From Jiangella asiatica (GTDB lineage: Bacteria > Actinomycetota > Actinomycetes > Jiangellales > Jiangellaceae): a stretch of 64,000 bases of DNA. The first letter of the stretch is position 1. Each line of letters opens with the position of its first letter. A program made the position numbers and the translations under genes. The notes beneath the pieces are model-generated. The model was not told where the DNA came from. It was given only the letters and a program-made list of their open reading frames with translations, and made no database searches. The DNA lies in NCBI RefSeq assembly GCF_004349065.1, contig NZ_SMKZ01000012.1, forward strand, positions 1-64,000, written 5' to 3'. Shown here one piece after another: positions 61,955 through 64,000 of this stretch.

Positions 61955-63070
61955 ATGGGGAGACGGCGACGGCGTTCCAACGACGCGCCAGAGGTCGAGG
62001 CGGACGACGTCCAGCCGCTCGACGTCGACGGTGTTCGCACCGTCGCTGTCCTGACCATTCTCTGGGCGGTCGCCTTCGTCCTGCTCGCGCTGCGCATGGA
62101 TTCCCTGGAGGCCGAGAGCCGCGGCTGGTGGCTGTGGACCTGCCTGGCCGGCGTCGGCCTGGGGCTGCTCGGCCTGGAGTACACGCGCAAGCGGCGTGAC
62201 GCCATCGAGGAGGCGCGCGAAGAGGCTCTGCTGAACGCTGAGCCGGCTGGCGCCGAGGACGGTGACGTGCCGGTCGAGGCGCCCGAGGAACGGCCGGCGT
62301 CCATCCCCGCCGAAGCAGCCGGCCCTGCCATGCCGCCGGAGGCCGACGACACCGGCCGGTCCCGTTCGCGCCGGCGCTCCCGGCCCGACGCCGTGACGCG
62401 CCCCATCGACACCGACGGGAACCTGCCCCCGATCCGCGACGCCGGGCCTGGGCCCGCGGGGACCAGGGTCGACGCCCCACCGGTCCGGGACGCTGGACCT
62501 GGACCTGGACCTGGGCCTGGACCTGGGCCTGGGCCTGCTGTGACGCGAGCCGACCTCCCGCGTCTGCCGGGTGAAGGACCGGCAGCCGCGCCGGGCGAGC
62601 AGCCGACCAGCCGACCCGGTCCGCTACGGCCGCCCGTCGAGCGGGCGACCGGGCCGAACCGGGTCGCGCCGGCCGATCCCGCGTCGAGCGGGGAGCGGTC
62701 CACCGCCCCGGGCCGCACTCGTGGTGCTGAGCGCGCGACCGGGCCGAACCGGGTCGCGCCGGCCGATCCCGCGTCGAGCGGGGAGCGGTCCACCGCCCCG
62801 GGCCGCACTCGTGGTGCTGAGCGCCCGTCCCGGCAGAATCGGCGCACGCAGCCCTCCGAGCTCTTCGGCGACCTGGGAGCGGACTCCGCCTCGTCGAGGT
62901 CGCCGGGTCGCCAGCCAGCGCCCGCGTCCGACGACGAGCCGCTGCTCGACACGACCATGGGTGGTCGCCGGGCGCGCGACTACGACACCGCCGACGAGGT
63001 CGAAGAGGTAACCGAGGGTGGCGGCACGCAGTACCGCGGCCGCCGAGCCCGGCGCTCCGACACTGCCTGA
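61955..63070 (+). CDS. DUF2530 membrane protein with long repetitive C-terminal extension
   Basis: The product is about 371 residues. The first 90 residues are DUF2530: helix VAVLTILWAVAFVLLALRM and the signature WWLWTCLAGVGLGLLGLEYT. Typical family members end soon after; here a disordered, Pro/Arg/Ala-rich extension of about 280 residues follows. It contains (PG)n from a hexamer array and two near-identical 30-residue repeats (ERATGPNRVAPADPASSGER). The ATG at 61955 is 7 nt after TAGCCT with no RBS. It is associated with AzgA, MarR and MFS genes. Function unknown. Confidence 0.82.
   Translation: MGRRRRRSNDAPEVEADDVQPLDVDGVRTVAVLTILWAVAFVLLALRMDSLEAESRGWWLWTCLAGVGLGLLGLEYTRKRRDAIEEAREEALLNAEPAGAEDGDVPVEAPEERPASIPAEAAGPAMPPEADDTGRSRSRRRSRPDAVTRPIDTDGNLPPIRDAGPGPAGTRVDAPPVRDAGPGPGPGPGPGPGPAVTRADLPRLPGEGPAAAPGEQPTSRPGPLRPPVERATGPNRVAPADPASSGERSTAPGRTRGAERATGPNRVAPADPASSGERSTAPGRTRGAERPSRQNRRTQPSELFGDLGADSASSRSPGRQPAPASDDEPLLDTTMGGRRARDYDTADEVEEVTEGGGTQYRGRRARRSDTA
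62495..62536 (+). repeat. Hexanucleotide tandem array (Pro-Gly)
   Basis: Seven hexamers of GGACCT or GGGCCT run in frame and encode repeated Pro-Gly. This is a likely site of repeat-number variation. Confidence 0.9.
62641..62820 (+). repeat. Two tandem 90-bp in-frame repeats
   Basis: Positions 62641-62730 and 62731-62820 are identical except for one base (G62644 versus C62734). Each encodes the same 30 residues. The near identity points to a recent duplication within the DUF2530 protein extension. Confidence 0.93.
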
Positions 63071-63077
63071 CATCGCC

Positions 63078-63184
63078 GTGACACCACGAGGATCTCTCGT
63101 GGGTCACCATGCGCGTAGCTGCTGTGGCATCACGAGGCCTTCTGGTGCGTCACGAGGCTTGCAGGCCTGGTGACGCACCAGAAG
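63078..63184. repeat. Double palindromic intergenic repeat, copy D
   Basis: Two hairpins: 63078-63107 (GTGAC-A-CCACGAG with CTCGTGG-GTCAC, one bulge) and 63139-63184 (CTTCTGGTGCGTCAC with GTGACGCACCAGAAG, 15/15). Short blocks such as CACGAGGATCT and CTTGCAGGCCTGGTG resemble parts of copies A and C, so it may be a diverged relative. It begins 8 nt after the DUF2530 stop. Confidence 0.75.
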
Positions 63185-63262
63185 TACTGGCCATGGTCAC
63201 CGCTTCCACCCGAGGCCAGGAGCGTCGGCTACGTATACGCCTGGCATTTAGCAAGGGTAATG

Positions 63263-63278
63263 AGTTAAACTAAGCAAA
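63263..63278 (+). promoter_or_regulatory. Leaderless MarR promoter and candidate operator
   Basis: AGTT-A-AACT (63263-63271) is a short palindrome overlapping TAAACT (63266-63271), a -10 that places initiation at about 63279, the MarR GTG. The region 63240-63278 is AT-rich and has no RBS. Confidence 0.5.
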
Positions 63279-63758
63279 GTGTCAACCTCGAAGATCTCAT
63301 CCACCTCGTCGCCGGCCCGGTCCGGGTCGGCGCAGCCTCGCACCCAGGCCGGCCTCGCCAGCTCCCTCCGCATCGCCATCGGCCGGTTGAGCCGGCGCAT
63401 CCGCAACGAGCGCGAGGACGACTCGCTGACCCTCAACCAGCTGTCCGCGCTGGGCGTGCTGGTGCGCAAGGGCCCCATGCCGGTCGGCGAGCTCGCCGCC
63501 TGCGAGCGGGTGCGTCCGCCGTCCATGACCCGCACCGTCAGCGGGCTCGAGGAGCTCGGCCTCGTGGTCCGCGAGCCCGAGCCGGGCGATCGCAGGATCG
63601 CCGTCGTCCGTATCACCGAAGCCGGGCTCGCGCGTACCGCGGCCGATCGCAAGCGCCGCGACGCCTGGATGAACCATCGGCTGCGCGAGCTCTCGCCGGA
63701 CGAGCGGGAGCGGCTGCGCGCCGCCCTGCCCGTGCTCGAGAAGTTGGCCGGACTGTGA
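63279..63758 (+). CDS. MarR family transcriptional regulator
   Basis: The 159-residue protein has a MarR winged helix: LTLNQLSALGVLVRKGPMPV, GELAACERVRPPSMTRTVSG, LEELGLVVREPEPGDRRIAV (wing with the DxR motif). An N-terminal Ser-rich stretch of about 25 residues precedes it. It overlaps the MFS gene by 4 nt and is presumably its repressor. Confidence 0.92.
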   Translation: MSTSKISSTSSPARSGSAQPRTQAGLASSLRIAIGRLSRRIRNEREDDSLTLNQLSALGVLVRKGPMPVGELAACERVRPPSMTRTVSGLEELGLVVREPEPGDRRIAVVRITEAGLARTAADRKRRDAWMNHRLRELSPDERERLRAALPVLEKLAGL

Positions 63759-64000
63759 GCCCTACCTTCAGCTCCCTCCGACACCGTGATTATCGTTTGT
63801 ACTGGTCAGGCATGTTCCTGTCCAATGTCGGCACCTGGATGCAGCGCATCGCGCAGGACTGGCTGGTGCTGGTCGTGCTCGGTGGTGGCGCGCAGGCGGT
63901 CGGCATCACGACGGGGCTGCAGTTCCTACCGTTCCTGCTGGTAGCGCCGTTCGGTGGACTCCTCGCCGACCGGTTCTCCAAGCGCAAGCTGCTGATCTTC
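63755..64000 (+). CDS. MFS transporter, N-terminal part (runs off window)
   Basis: 82 codons are visible, starting SPTFSSLRHRDYRLYWSGMF, then LSNVGTWMQRIAQDWLVLVV and FGGLLADRFSKRKLLIF, which is the N-terminus and the TM2-3 loop of an MFS drug exporter. GTG 63755 overlaps the MarR stop by 4 nt, the usual MarR-efflux pairing. Confidence 0.88.
   Translation, partial: MSPTFSSLRHRDYRLYWSGMFLSNVGTWMQRIAQDWLVLVVLGGGAQAVGITTGLQFLPFLLVAPFGGLLADRFSKRKLLIF

Noticed and set aside
60367-62958. Very long N-terminal extension of the AzgA-type permease
   Set aside because: The extra residues are antisense to DUF2530. GGAGGAGC before ATG 61818 and the conserved N-terminus fix the start.
1-64000. CRISPR arrays, complete IS elements, prophage genes
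   Set aside because: No regularly spaced repeats, transposase, integrase or phage structural genes were found in any frame.

Overview
The window is dense, very GC-rich DNA with GTG and TTG starts, ATGA/GTGA overlaps and strong third-position GC bias. It comes from a filamentous or Jiangella/Streptomyces-like actinomycete; the genus is inferred. Supporting markers are a 33-residue bS22 ribosomal protein, a rex-hemACD cluster with a Rex operator, a furA-katA pair, a MetPS-type transporter, and actinobacterial DUF3027 and DUF2530 families. No rRNA, tRNA, CRISPR array, transposase or complete insertion sequence was found.

Layout. 1-14 kb: an edge-truncated Cys-rich protein, a Ppx/GppA phosphatase, a VanY-like peptidase, a sugar-phosphate isomerase, a small secreted protein with two Trp-rich repeats, a TetR-controlled ABC exporter, proline dehydrogenase and proC, an AcuC-like deacetylase, an excisionase-type HTH protein, bS22, and an epimerase/PlsC/HAD/glutaredoxin group. 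14-30 kb: heme and redox block: rex-hemA-hemC-hemD, hemB, an NSS transporter with its small subunit, furA-katA, hemL, a histidine phosphatase, then resA-ccdA-resB-ccsB (system II cytochrome c maturation). Heme is made here and attached to cytochromes by the last four products; Rex ties the first genes to NADH/NAD+ balance. 30-33 kb: an Lrp regulator, Dps, a PLP-dependent dehydratase and a deletion scar.

33-51 kb is the accessory part. A secreted subtilase with Kelch repeats is followed by a paralogue without a protease domain, opposite a TrmB/LuxR-type regulator. A WYL protein, a TetR/flavoprotein pair and a decayed subtilase fragment follow. Then come a cytoplasmic S8 protease and, divergently, a TPR-CHAT protease; this two-protease module is the best candidate here for a little-described signalling or defence system.

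51-64 kb: a truncated HipA-like kinase gene, a cold-shock protein, an MFS protein, DUF3027, a sacsin-like GHKL ATPase, two paralogous membrane proteins with zinc-knuckle tails, a dienelactone-hydrolase-like protein, an AzgA-type purine permease, DUF2530, MarR and an edge-truncated MFS transporter.

Two themes recur. A family of palindromic intergenic repeats occurs at 18997, 29857 and 51142, with a probable relative at 63078, and one copy sits on the breakpoint of a truncated gene. Many genes also have a -10-like hexamer 6-7 nt before the start codon and no ribosome binding site, suggesting leaderless mRNAs.
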